Below, one piece after another: positions 1 to 11,000 of a stretch of DNA of 64,000 bases. This DNA is from Magnolia sinica (Eukaryota; Streptophyta; Magnoliopsida; Magnoliales; Magnoliaceae). A model generated the notes under the pieces. That model searched no databases and was not told the DNA's origin. It saw only the letters and a program-made list of their open reading frames with translations. A program made the translations under genes and the position numbers. Each line of letters opens with the position of its first letter. The first letter of the stretch is position 1. The stretch covers positions 29,033,001-29,097,000 of the forward strand of contig NC_080578.1 in the NCBI RefSeq assembly GCF_029962835.1. Reading direction: 5' to 3'.

Positions 1-62
1 ATGTCAGATTTTCTATGAGTCAGGATTAGAAAAAGGCCTCTCAGTTGAAAATAGGACAATAC

Positions 63-128
63 CTCTTCTAAGACAACAACAACATCCGACTTTGTACCTT
101 TCCTCAATGATATAAACTTCTCACGAGC
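63..128 (-). pseudogene. Possible BAR-domain ARF-GAP (AGD-type) exon fragment
   Basis: On the minus strand a TGCTACAG acceptor precedes 22 open codons that begin AREKFISLRKGTKSDV and end LEE, followed by a GTATTG donor. The pattern (A-R-x-x-F, a short basic stretch, then an acidic LEE) resembles part of the BAR domain of plant ACAP-type ARF GTPase-activating proteins. The identification is tentative because the match is short. Orientation agrees with the receptor-kinase pieces further right, so it would be another fragment captured by CACTA-2. Confidence 0.3.
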
Positions 129-1236
129 CTGTAGCATAAAAAAGGTATTATGAAATAGGCCATTTGATTAATGATGGAATTCTGCATATTTACTAGTTTG
201 CATTGGAACAAATAACCAACAAATTAAAAATCAGACACTTCCAACCAATTAAAAGAACAAAATTCTTGTCGATTACAAGAGATGAACTGATAATTTGAAG
301 ATATACCTTCCAACGAGTATTTAACAATATTCAGCTTAAAGTACACTTCCATTCAGCAGCAATTTCTACAAGTGAAAGCATATGGGCCCAGAATGATGTC
401 AGCTGCAACCATTATCACGTCTACTAGTGATTACAAGGATCAAGATGTAAACAATCATGAGTGAACGACATGCATATATGTAAGATGTGGTAGCTTTTGA
501 GTTCAACATCATATTTATAGACTAACAACAGAGGGGGACAAAAGAATGAAAGAAAAATAAAAAAGAACTCGACCAAGAAAAAGACTTGGACTTAGTTGCC
601 AATCTAGTTCAGTGCCATGGGCCCACGAGTCATCCACATAACTTGACTCAAGATACAACAAATTGGTCCACTGCCAGAAAAAGGTGGTGATTCTCACACT
701 ACACCGCCATTTAAATGATGGTGGTGACTCTCCAACCATACACGTGTGGATATGAGTCCGGCAGACTAAAATGACAACAGAGGAAAGACCAAAAATAAAA
801 ATAAAAACAAAGAGTCGCCACTAACTTGTTTACAACAAAATCTACTCTAGGCCAACTAGGAATCCAAATTTTATAAAAATGACTCCAAATGGTTTGAAAA
901 TCAGAAATCTAGGCATGTACCTAGGTGATGGGGAAGGAAGTTGCTAAGCACCCTTTCCCACCCACAGATCAATGTTAAATTCTTCCTTAAGAATTGTCGC
1001 CTGCCAAAAGATATATATATTTTTTTTCATACACAATCAGTTTCATATGACAAGCGGCTTTTAAATTTGAAATGAGGTCCCTTGTTATGACTTCTAATTT
1101 CAGTTGGTTTACAAGTTAGATAAATAATAGGAGAATATGCATAGGATTCCATGGTTCTCAACTATTGGAGTGCATTAACAAAATCAAAGCAAAATGAGAT
1201 GAGATATCAATTGACCTTTCAACCAATCATGAAAAA

Positions 1237-1391
1237 CTATTTCCCTAGACCCTTTAACAACAACTCATTGTCTTGGGCAAAATTTGAGTCATGGATGATG
1301 TCTTCCACATTGGGGAAATCATAATACGTTGGATTCCTAGTGCAACAACATTCTAAAGCCTTGTAAAAATCATGCAGCAGAGATGGGAATG
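1237..1391 (-). pseudogene. Unidentified exon-like open segment
   Basis: A CCTCAG acceptor is followed on the minus strand by about 51 open codons, including the cysteine-rich stretch ALECCCTRNPTYYDF and an acidic segment VEDIIHDSNF, ending at a TAG. Composition and the splice acceptor argue for a real exon of a host gene, but I do not recognise the family. Orientation matches the other gene pieces in CACTA-2. Confidence 0.3.
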
Positions 1392-2074
1392 CTGAGGTAA
1401 TTTAAAAAATTAAAAATTAAAACATAATAGTTAAGGATACATTTGATGGCACAATAATGATAATTAAACAGGGAATATTAGAAGTTGGAATAGCAAAGCT
1501 AGAGATAACTAGCATTGATAACTTTACCCAAGGCAAACCAATAACCTATTTGTCACGCCCCAGACTCGTTGATTGGACCCACAAGGAACCTGATAGCCGA
1601 TTTCGGCCGTAATAACCTCCGTAGCACCCTATTCTCGGCTCCTATCATAGGTTCCGATCCTGGGATCCTACAAGGAGGATTTCCATATTACAAATTCCAA
1701 ACTAAATCGAGCATACCCATGATCATAGCAAGTAAATCTCAGAAAATAAACAAGGAACACACTGCAACATCCATTAAGAATTTAAACTTTACAGGTACAA
1801 GGCTTAAAAGGAAATACATAATATAGAAAGAGGGAAGGAAAGGTCTGCAACAGATCCTTAGCTCGAGCCAATCCAATCCACAGCTCCTCCACTACTGTGC
1901 TGACCTAGGACCTCCTGCACGCATCAATCGTGCATAAGCTTATAGAAAGCTTAGAGGGCGGTGAAGGTGTGTGACAATAGTACACAGGAGAAAATAGGGA
2001 ATGTTGAAGGGAAACATGATCAATACTAATGCTGCTAGCTTTACCGAGGCTAAGCTATAATGCAAGGAACCATA

Positions 2075-2180
2075 CACTACCAAAAAAAGGGGCAAAGGAT
2101 TCAGACCACGTTACTTTTTTGCTACGGATATAAACCTTAGCTATAATTGCTACGGTTTTAATCCGTAGCTAAAAAGTTGA
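2075..2180 (+). repeat. CACTA-1 5' terminal repeat and subterminal motifs
   Basis: The terminal CACTACC is followed from about 2125 by GCTACGGATATAA, then by inverted forms such as AATCCGTAGCTA. In this superfamily such subterminal motifs are binding sites for the TNPA-type protein. Here they form short palindromic units. Confidence 0.75.
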
Positions 2181-2585
2181 TACACATTTAATAATTAATA
2201 GTGTTGTAAGGGGCTCTATGAGGCCTAAAAAAATTATATGTTCTATCTAAGCCATCTATATAATTATAAATATTACTTTAGAGGATGGAAAAAAAAATCA
2301 GCTAGATCAAAGGCTCAAGTGGACCACATGGTAGGAAACATTGATATTAAATTACAGTTGCTTCTTATGGTGTGGTCCACTTGGGCCTTCAATATACTTG
2401 AAATTTTGTGTATTAAAGTAAAATAATTTATTAAAATTATGGATCGGAATGGATTAACTAAATACATCATGGTGGGCCCCACGGAGCCTCTAATTTACGT
2501 CTGTCCACATCCGTCCATCAGAAGACCCCCATATTTGGGCGCGCCCTCAAAATAGAGCCACGCCCAAACACAAGTATTTCACTCG

Positions 2586-2587
<2 letters not shown>

Positions 2588-2632
<45 letters not shown>

Positions 2633-2760
2633 CGTTCCCTAATCAGAGCTTTCCCTAAGCTCTTCTTTCCTAATCCTCTCTCCCTCCCGATCTCTGCTCC
2701 ATCTCTCTCATTCTCCTCCCTTTCTCTCCAATGCATCAGTCGTGAACGCCCTGTGAGGTG
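2588..2760 (+). repeat. CT microsatellite and pyrimidine-rich leader
   Basis: A (TC)n run of about 35 bp is followed by about 130 bp of CT-rich sequence typical of a plant 5' leader. CACTA-3 has the same arrangement at 53838 and CACTA-2 on its minus strand near 36170. It sits between the subterminal repeats and the first gene fragment. Confidence 0.6.
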
Positions 2761-2780
2761 GTTTTTTTCAAAGGGGGTTC

Positions 2781-2921
2781 GTGATCCCGACCCGGTTCCT
2801 CAACCTCCCGATTTTCGTCTCCCTCTTAAAGAAAGCGGAAGAGGAGTTCGGATTCCAGACGTGCGGTGGCCTGGTTTTGCCCTACGAGGTGGGTTTTTTC
2901 AAAGGGGTTTTGAAGATTCCC
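2781..2921 (+). pseudogene. SAUR (small auxin-up RNA) protein fragment
   Basis: The reading frame from 2781 gives RFLNLPIFVSLLKKAEEEFG followed by FQTCGGLVLPYEVGFFKGVL. This matches the conserved core of plant SAUR proteins: F-x-x-L-L-x-x-A-E-E-E-F-G-F, then G-G-L-x-(L/I)-P-C-E-x-x-F-F. The cysteine usually found after LP is tyrosine here. The N-terminal part of the family is missing and the frame runs into unrelated sequence, so this is a captured fragment, not a working gene. SAUR proteins regulate auxin-driven cell expansion by inhibiting PP2C.D phosphatases. It lies directly behind the CT-rich leader of CACTA-1. Confidence 0.65.
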
Positions 2922-3028
2922 GATATGATGTGCATTTTGTTTCCATTTTCTATAGTATTTAAGCTAGTTTTTTTTAATGTTTCACTTACAGATTTTTTTC
3001 GATAGAGGAACAACTTTCTTGCTATTAT

Positions 3029-3061
3029 GGATTCCCAAGATGCCGTGGGGTTGTCAATGAC
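3029..3061 (+). pseudogene. Start of an unidentified exon, cut by solo LTR B
   Basis: An ATG at 3029 opens MDSQDAVGLS and is interrupted at 3061 by solo LTR B. The reading resumes at 17598 with a few codons and then a stop. I do not recognise the protein. It illustrates insertion of the LTR into a captured exon-like segment. Confidence 0.3.
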
Positions 3062-5447
3062 TGTAACGCCCCGGTTTTTGAAACCCGAGTATATGACTCA
3101 TCCTCCAAAAACCTGAGTGTTAGCCTATAAAATTCAGTGTAAATTTGAACTGCTTATTATTAATCAGAGTGAATATCAACGAAACTAGAGTAAACCATGC
3201 ATTGTATAAAAGCACTTAAAACACCATAAATAAAATCCAAATGTAGTGCCGATACAAGACTTATACAATCCCAAATAACAAAGTTCATATAAGCAAAAAC
3301 ATGAATCAATCAACTAGTAGTAGAGCTCAGTATGGGCCATAGGGCCCCCGTCTAGCTCCTCAGCTACCTGATCTGCTCTAGCAATCCAGTGAATAGCATC
3401 AGCTCGCTCTACACCTGCATACTCTATACAGTTGGATATTCGATGAATGAGTGACTAGCTCAGTGTGAATTCCCCACAAGATTACACACCACCGCCTTAG
3501 CAAACATAGTTTAAAGAAAAATAAGGAAATAATCCAAAACAGGCAAGATGCAGTCTTATTAAAATGCATGGATGTATGAATGCACATCGACTTGGGGAAG
3601 CTCATCCAGTCAGCTTGGGCTCATCACCCATGCAATCATCGACCTGGGGATGTATCCAGTTGGACTTGGGCTCGTCACCCATGCAATCATCGACCTGGAA
3701 ATGCTCTTCCAGTTAGACAAATAGGTCGATAGTCGGTGGTCTAGGAGCTAGCAAAGTAATCCCTTAATGCTCCTAAGGGAACATGCTACAACATCTAAAA
3801 TTAGCCACCTGTCATCGCCAATATGCTATGGATACATGATCAGCCAAACTGTTATTATTCCAATTACAATCAATCATTTTAAGTAACTCAATGGTCACTA
3901 GAGGGCTCGTCACCCAGCGTAGGCCAACAACTCGAGCATAGTGTTCCATTACCACCATCCCCGGCTCATGAGATTTCTCCCACCTTAGGATGCTTAATGA
4001 AACCCATCGATCAGTGGTCAATCAAATGAATTGAGTAGGGAATCTCATGTCCTACATAACCTCTAATCGAGGGTTCATTCCATTCCACACTCCATCATGT
4101 TACATCATGGGTTCACATACACTAGAGGGTTTACCCACTAATAAGTGTAGTGAATATAGGTCCATAATGACTTACAACAATTCATATGAAAATATACCGC
4201 TATAGCATGACAGGCATATGTTAAGCATAATAATCACAACAGGTCATGATGTGAACTATAAATTAAAATGAGAGCTATCATGTAGCAACTATCGCATGCA
4301 ATCATGTTTCACAATTATTAATCGTAAATCATATATAAACCATATAAGAGATCGCATGCTATGAATTAACAATTTTAACATTTGATAAAGACTATAACTT
4401 AAACCAATTTGGAAATGGAAAGCTTAAGGGGAAAAATCATCACCTTATACTTTGAATCGCCTACCAGAGTTGCTAGGGAGTGCGTGTCCTTAGAATCAAA
4501 CCCTATCATAAGTTATAAATTTATACAATTAGGTTCAAGCTTACACACTATTTAGGGTTAAGGTCTCAACCTAAGGTTTAGATTACCTAACCAGGTTGAA
4601 CATTGATACAGGTAAGATCCAGGCAACGTTGACCACACTCCACATGGAATATATGTATAGTGATCAAACCAGAGATCATGTAGGCCCCTCAGATTACTAG
4701 AGAAGTAGTACCCCATCCAGGTCGGCAGGTGGGATAGAAAACTTCAGCCAAGTTTTTTTTTAAGAAAAATTATTTATTTACGACTGGCGTGCAAGATTAG
4801 GATTTTTTTAGCAATAATATTAATAAGAGAGGGGTTTTATAGCAATGGATGAAAAGATAGATATTTATATATCAAAATTAGGAAGTGAGAGCTAGACCTT
4901 TTGATGTGGCCGAAATGCAACCGGTTTCAAGAGATCCGTACTGGAACTGGAATCGAAATTTTAAAACAGAAAACTACGTGAGATGAAATAAAATATCGAT
5001 CAAAACAGGAGGATTTGAATCCAACTAACGGGAGAATGGCTAGATTCTAATAATGGTGTGAATTAGAGTTCAGATCTGGGGTTTTAACTGAATCCTCAAC
5101 CTTCTCTTTCTCCCATGTTTCTTCTTTTCTTTCTGTCGTGGCTTATACTGGTGGGACAGGAGATCTTTTGTAGACATGAGGACCCGTGCGTGGTGGGACG
5201 GGAGGTCTTTTGTAGACATAAGGACCTGTTCATATCTCTCACGCAACCGGATGATTGGCTGGACTTACGTAGCTCCAGTTTCGTGCGTAGAGAAGGCAGT
5301 TGTGGTTTTGCCTTTGGAGAATGGATCGGCCAGCGATCCAGGTGTGAGGTATCTCTCAAATCGGCCTCCTTGGCGAGGCTAGGAATCCCCTGAGGATGAG
5401 TTTGGATGGTTCTGATTGCACTAAGGGACAGGCTGTTGATCGCAGAA

Positions 5448-5452
5448 CAATT
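5448..5452 (+). repeat. Target-site duplication CAATT, left copy
   Basis: CAATT immediately precedes the Copia element and recurs at 15401-15405 immediately after it. A perfect 5-bp duplication fixes both ends of the element. Confidence 0.95.
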
Positions 5453-6640
5453 TGAAAAGGCCAAGCTATATGTCCTAGAGGGGGGGTGAATAGGACGATG
5501 CCAAATAAAACTTAAAACAGCGGAATTAAACACAATATGATAGCCAAAGTAAATCACAATGCAGTAAATTAAAATAACCTCAAAATTCAGATCTTGAGAG
5601 GTTGATACAAACGTTGTTCCAAGGACAACCTTACACCAAAAACAGAGTTTATGGTAGGACAACCTTATTTCTAGAAAGATCTTTGTATCAAGTCTCAAAC
5701 CGAAGAGGAATACAAAAAATAAATACAAATAAAATTGAAATAAATTGCAATCACAAATGTATTGTTCTAGGGATAGCCATACACCATACAAATGGCAGGG
5801 TAACCTTGCTGGAACAACTTTCAAATGAAATTGAAAATCAAGCTGATAAAGGAATAGCTGAAAATAAATTCTAAACTATTACAACATTCTCACAATGCTT
5901 GAATTAAATGATTACAACATTCACCACCATACATACACCCCACAAAAGAATAATTTAAAGATCAGAAAAATAAATCAATCAACCACAACACAAGGGTTTA
6001 TAGTGGTTCGCCCATGTGTTCACCAACTGTTAAACAACAGCCACACAAAGAGCTACTCCACTCCTAATATCCTCACACAGGGGATATTAGCGTTCACTAA
6101 AAATAGGTTTTCCCAGGTTCACCCAAAACCTTTACAATTGTGTCTTTGTCTGTGGGCTTACACAATTAAAAAACCCCACTTCTGAGTTTTCCTGGCTCTC
6201 CTCAGTTAACCAATATAACAAGATTTTTCTGGCAAATCTTGAAAGAAACCAAAACAAAAAGGAATTTACAATTAAATGTAAAATACCTGATTATCTCCTT
6301 CGATGTAGCAGCCCGGTAGAACCAAATCAGAGTAGATGATTGAATGTCCAAGTTCAATGTCCAGTACTCAATTACAATGGTTCTAATTCTAATAGATTTT
6401 AAATTAAACCGAATAGGGCTTGCCTTAATTGATTTTGATTCTAAAGAAAGGGAATAACAATTCCTCTTATCAAATTAGATTGGAATAGCAGAAACAAAAT
6501 TAATTAAATAAAGCTAAGGAAAGAGAATATTAAATAAGCACACTTAGCTTAGATGGAGCACAGAATTATCTCTCAGAAGTTCGACGAAGATTGGCTTGAA
6601 TAGATTAGTTAATTCGATAATTTCTTCTGAGATTCGTGCA

Positions 6641-6650
6641 CTATTTATAG
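6641..6650 (-). promoter_or_regulatory. TATA box of the Copia 3' LTR
   Basis: The minus strand reads CTATAAATAG, a textbook plant TATA box. The identical copy in the 5' LTR is at 14607-14616. It sits about 790 bp into the LTR, placing U3 at roughly 7434-6610 and the transcription start near 6610. Confidence 0.75.
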
Positions 6651-6654
6651 GTGA

Positions 6655-7025
6655 GAAGATCGGGTCTTCGACTGGTCTAGAGTGCTCTTCGACTAGTCGA
6701 AGCAACAACAGATATTTGAAAAATCCGGCGGGATATGCTTTGACCGTTCTACGACTGGTCGAAGCTTTCCTACGACTGGTCGTAGGTCACCTACGACTGG
6801 TCGTAGGACCTGAAAAACTTCGCTGGAATTCGAGTCGAAGATGTTCGACTGGTCGAAGATGCAGTCGACACTGTTCCTACGACTGGTTGAACAAATTCCT
6901 AGACTGGTCGAAACCTAACAGATTTCATCCGGAATTTGTAACAAACTCATGACTGATCGAGGAATTTCTTAGACTGGTCGAAGCAAGTCTAGGACTAGTC
7001 GAAGAAGACCTAGGACTAGTCAAAG
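6655..7025. repeat. Palindrome cluster (CGACTGGTCG type) in U3 of the 3' LTR
   Basis: About twelve copies of a degenerate palindrome, mostly TTCGACTGGTCGAA, CTACGACTGGTCGTAG or GGACTAGTCGAAG, lie in about 370 bp. In the element's own orientation they sit immediately upstream of the TATA box. The same cluster is at 14630-14995 in the 5' LTR. Confidence 0.85.
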
Positions 7026-7434
7026 AACAGACCAATCACATGTAAAATAAACATTCGGTTTATGTATCCGAAATGACCTACTTCTAAGGTCAACCTATGG
7101 TCAATCAAACCTCAATCATGAAGTATGGACATTGAAACATTAGGAACAAGTGACCTTGAAGTATCAGTCTTGAAGTCTTGATGTAGATCAACCTTGAAAG
7201 CTTGATGTAGCTCAATCTTGAAAGAGTCTTGAGTTCTTCATAAACTGCCATGTACTCTTCTTGAAGTCTTGCAGCTTGAGTCTTGTCTTCTGAGCTTTGC
7301 TTGTTGTGAGTTTGGCTTGTTCATGAATGTTGATCCTTGAGAGAGCTTCACTTATGCAAGTTATATATAACATAACAATGATTTTGGCACCACAAATTTG
7401 ACAACAGATAGGGATAAAAACTATAGCACTTACA

Positions 7435-7446
7435 ATCTCCCCCTTT
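7435..7446 (-). other. Polypurine tract
   Basis: The minus strand reads AAAGGGGGAGAT directly before the TG that opens the 3' LTR. This is the standard plus-strand primer position and sequence for plant Copia elements. Confidence 0.9.
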
Positions 7447-7901
7447 GTCAAATTAGTGACAAAACACATAACCAAGATAAACAAAAGTAAAACAACTGGT
7501 TAATACTTGCAAATCAATATTCAATATTCAACATTCAACCAGTTTCAACAGTCAACCATTTTCATTCAACAAGATCAAACATATACTCCCCCTGACTCCC
7601 CCTGAGTAACATAACCAATGCTACTCCTCTCACAATCACATTAAGAACAAACCATTCTCCCCCTTTTGTCATAATATGACAAAGAAGAACTAAATAAAGG
7701 AAGTCATGAGAGGAAACATGAGGAAGTAAGAGAGTATAGCAAAAGAGTCATAGAGATACTCAAGATAGCATCACATATATCCAGCATAAATATTACATCA
7801 AGAACACATATCCAGCATAAAACATAAATAAAATCTAACTCAAAATCAAGCAAACAAGTGCTAAGTAATAAAGTTATTACAGACCAAAAGTCTCATAAAA
7901 A
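7447..7901. other. Copia non-coding spacer between third ORF and PPT
   Basis: About 450 bp of A- and CT-rich sequence follow the third ORF. Further runs of purines on the minus strand (CCCCCTGACTCCCCCTGAG at 7586 on the plus strand) resemble secondary polypurine tracts. No ORF of interest was seen. Confidence 0.6.
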
Positions 7902-9040
7902 CTACTCAGAACCAGAACTTGATGATGGAGCAGGAATAGAGGGATCAAGTTGGTGCATGCCTTTGTTCAAGCGCCTGAGATATTTGCGCATGTACTTGAA
8001 TTGCAAATCATGAGCAACAGACATGTTTTCCAACTTAACATTTATATTCTCAACTTTACCCTCTAATGCACTCAGACGTGCATCAACATCAGATGGTATA
8101 AAATCTGGATCATTTGCTGAATCAGAATCCAGTTCCTCAAAAATGTCATCCATATTAATGTCATCACTAGCTTTTTCATGACCACCACCATAACCACCAC
8201 CTTGTTCAGGAAGCAGATCCAACTTCATCTTATTAATATTTGTATTGTTGAATATCAGATGATGGATAGGTGCCTCATCAACTGGCATATCGACTAACAT
8301 ATGTGTAGCCAATACAGTCATAAAATAGGCAAAAGGAATGTCACTATGACCAGGATGGAGTCGAACCTGAATAATGAAATGACAGATTAAGGAAGGCAAA
8401 CAAATCTGAGTACCATTGGAAATAGCATGGATAACACGAACCATAAACGAACTCAAGTCAGATTTATTACCCGAACGAGGATACAGATGGACACAAAGAT
8501 TCTGTGGAGAATTCTGTATTTGGGTAACAAATACCTTGCGGGGAGCGCATTCCCTTTTTGAGTCCATTGAACATCCATTTTGCACAAGTCTCTAGTGAGC
8601 ATGCATTTTTCAGCCATTGAGGGTTTATTAGTTAAATTATGGATAGGAATACCCTCATCATTCACAGGAATTTCCATAAGGGTTGAAATTAAATGACGAT
8701 CAACGTCAAAAGGCCCTTCTCTAGTAGAAATTTGAAAAGTTAAATTATCCTGTGAAAAAGCATTAATACATGTAAACATGGATTGGGCAATGGACCGGTA
8801 TGCAGGCCCACCCCAATGCAATAAGTTAACCCAACCTACAGCTTCAAGCATAGGAATGATGTCAAAAGGTGCAATATGATTGACATCAACAGGATGTTCA
8901 ATGATAACGTTACGTGATCTAATGTTCCTAACATATGATGGATCATCATTGGGAACAACAAGATGACGTTTAGAGATAGCGGTCGATCTGGAGGAAGAAG
9001 AAGGACCACGCGAAGTAGTTTTTCTACCTCTAGAAGCCAT
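7902..9040 (-). pseudogene. Copia third ORF, plant 'transposon protein' domain plus coiled coil, frameshifted
   Basis: The chosen start is the ATG at 9040 (MASRGRK), after which comes a Ser/Arg-rich basic tail, then a globular region with GWVNLLHWGGPAYRSIAQSM and TREGPFDVDRHLIST. This looks like the poorly understood plant transposon-protein family sometimes labelled Transposase_32. The frame shifts once near 8475; the downstream frame continues with SGNKSDLSSFMVRVIHAISN, a Gly-rich spacer, an acidic stretch (DDINMDDIFEELDSDSANDP), and a C-terminal coiled coil around DARLSALEGKVENINVKLEN, ending with Ser-rich SSSSGSE at 7902. It is sense with gag-pol and lies between RNase H and the 3' LTR, where SIRE elements carry an env-like ORF. 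I see no signal peptide or membrane segment, so an envelope role is unsupported; DNA binding or Gag-like structure is possible. Confidence 0.7.
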
Positions 9041-9338
9041 TTGCAACAAGGATTTCAAGGAATAAGGAAGTTGCAAAGGATTGAGAAGTGGGTTTACTCA
9101 AAACAGATTTTTCACAATCTAAACCCCAAATCTCAATGATTTTCAAAATAGAAAGCTACAAGAGAGAAAAGGAAACAATCTAGACACAAATATGCAAGAA
9201 AAATGGGATTTGGAACACTAACCTTGAAGAACTTGAAGGATGGGTTCGACAAGTCAAAGTTCGGCTCCAAGGAGAAGAAAGAAGAAATGAGGAAGAAAGT
9301 GAAAAATCCCCAATTTGAAGTGAAACCCGTGCTCTACG

Positions 9339-9407
9339 ACTGGTCGTGGGTATCTACGACCGGTCGTAGGACGACTGGTCGTGTATACTCACGACTGGTC
9401 GTATAAA
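9339..9407. repeat. Second CGACTGGTCG palindrome cluster, upstream of the third ORF
   Basis: Four copies (CTACGACTGGTCGTGG, CTACGACCGGTCGTAG, ACGACTGGTCGTGT, ACGACTGGTCGTAT) occur in 69 bp. They lie about 300 bp upstream of the third ORF start in the element's orientation and match the palindromes of the LTR U3. Confidence 0.85.
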
Positions 9408-9498
9408 CCCCAAAAATTCAAATTACTTGCAAATTCTACAAAAATATGGAATTTAATCTAGCAAATATATACACTATAATACAAGAAGGTATAAATAA

Positions 9499-9759
9499 TC
9501 AATTTAAAATGCACATGCTAAGATCAAATTTCATCTTTTTGAACCTGCTTTTATCGAGAGGTTTTGTAAAAATGTCAGCACGTTGATCTTCAGTAGAAAT
9601 ATATTCTAGAGATATAACTTTTTCTTCTACTAATTCCCTTATATAATGAAATCTAATGTCAATGTGCTTAGTACGAGAATGCTGAATAGGATTTTTTGAA
9701 ATATTTATTGCACTGGAATTATCACAATGTAATAACATAGACCTCTTCATGTAAATCGC
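9499..9759 (-). pseudogene. Copia RNase H C-terminal part
   Basis: The frame shows [20 protein letters not shown], then TKHIDIRFHYIRELVE and the terminal ADIFTKPLD motif typical of Copia RNase H. The N-terminal half with the first catalytic residues is missing. Upstream sequence is fused in another frame to the start of the reverse transcriptase at about 9722-9745, so an internal deletion removed the intervening part. The stop at 9499 ends the pol region. Confidence 0.9.
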
Positions 9760-10010
9760 CATTTAGAAAAGCACTTTTCACATCCATCTGATAGATCTTT
9801 ATCTTTTTAAAACATACAATGGATATAAATAGTCTGATAGATTCAAGGTGTGCTACTGGTGCAAAGGTTTCATCAAAATCAATCCCTTCAATTTGAGTAT
9901 AACCTTGTACCACTAGTCTAGCCTTGTTTCTAATTATATTTCCACACTCGTCAGACTTATTTTTAAAAATTTATTTTGTTCCAATGATGTGTTTATCTTT
10001 AGGTCTTGGT
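9722..10010 (-). pseudogene. Copia reverse transcriptase N-terminal part, truncated
   Basis: The frame has [36 protein letters not shown] and [19 protein letters not shown], the fingers and first palm motif with the catalytic aspartate in QMDVKSAF. Everything after VYV is absent, including the YVDD box, so the enzyme cannot be active. A TAA replaces the conserved tryptophan codon just after HIIGTK at about 9971, compatible with two G-to-A changes. Missing sequence is roughly 300 codons judged from the usual Copia layout. Confidence 0.9.
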
Positions 10011-11000
10011 ACGAGATACCAAAAATCATTTCTTACGAATTGGTTGAGTTCATCTTGCATCACAACAATCCAGTTCTCATCAGCCAGAGCTTCTTTAACG
10101 TTAGAAGGTTCAATTTGGGATGTAAAACATACATAATTACATATATCCTCAAGTTGTCTATGGGTGCGAACACCGGTGAGAGGGTTTCCAAGAATTTGAG
10201 TAGTTGGATGATCTTTAACAGTCCTCAACTCAGAATCAGTCTGATTCGATGAAGTATCGGGTTTATCAATGATTAGTACTTCATCATTATCTGAATTAGA
10301 AATTGGTGTGTTTAAGTGATCATCAATGACAACATTAATGGATTCTTGAATCACACCAGTCCTTTTGTTCAGAACCCTATAAGCTCGACTGTTTAAAGAA
10401 AATCCTAGAAAAATACCTTCATCACTCTTCGTATCGAACTTTCCCAAATTTTCACGATCATATAAAATATAGCACTTGCTACTAAAAACTCGAAAGTATT
10501 TAACAGTAGGCTTTTTATTGAACCACAATTCGTAAGCTGTTTTATTATTATCTTTTCTAGTGTAGACTCGGTTAATAATATAGCAAGCTGTGTTGACTGC
10601 TTCAGCCCAAAGATTTTTAGAGAGCTTCATGCTATTCAACATGACATTAGCCATTTCTTGAAGCACCCTATTCTTTCTTTCAACAATTCCATTTTGTTGT
10701 GGAGTTTTGGGAGCAGAAAATTCATGTAATATTCCTTGGTCGGTACAGAACTTCTTAAAATTGCTATTCTTAAATTCAGATCCATGATCACTAAGAATTT
10801 TACTGATTTGAGAAGATTTTTCAGTTTGAATCCTTTTGAGAACTTTTCTTACTTCTTCAGGGTTTCAGATTTGTCCCTTAAGAAGACTACCCACGTATAT
10901 CTGGTAAAGTCATCAACTATTACCAGGATATACTTTTTCCCACCACGACTTTCCGTTCTGGTGGGTCCTATCAGATCCATGTGGAGAAGTTCGAGTGGTC
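9974..11000 (-). pseudogene. Copia integrase core and integrase-RT linker
   Basis: The catalytic residues of the D,D-35-E core are readable: DLIGPTR near 10975 (first Asp), LSDHGSEF near 10785 (second Asp) and NGIVERKNR near 10690 (Glu). Then follow the C-terminal integrase region with KTAYELWFNKKPTVKYFRVF and the linker into reverse transcriptase with the WIVVMQDELNQFVRNDFWYLV segment. The core is in a different frame from the upstream pre-integrase part because of one indel near 11010. The zinc-finger part lies in the neighbouring fragment. Confidence 0.9.

Larger units (their letters stand above)
1..1550 (-). other. Left interior of CACTA-2 with exon-like pieces
   Basis: This is the sequence left of solo LTR A1. 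By position it is the continuation of 31723-36461, so it should be interior to CACTA-2. The stretch has no long ORF. Two short exon-like pieces on the minus strand are listed separately. No terminal repeat or GCTACGG subterminal motif occurs here, so the left end of CACTA-2 is probably outside the window. The rest looks like introns or decayed non-coding DNA. Confidence 0.5.
5453..7434 (-). repeat. Copia 3' LTR
   Basis: On the minus strand it runs from TGTAAGTGC at 7434 to CTTTTCA at 5453. It is colinear with 13420-15400. It includes a TATA box at 6641-6650 and about twelve CGACTGGTCG-like palindromes at 6655-7025. Confidence 0.95.

Noticed and set aside
5096-5824. 242-codon minus-strand ORF
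   Set aside because: It crosses the boundary of solo LTR B and the Copia LTR, and a parallel ORF appears at 13402-13791 only because the LTR is duplicated.
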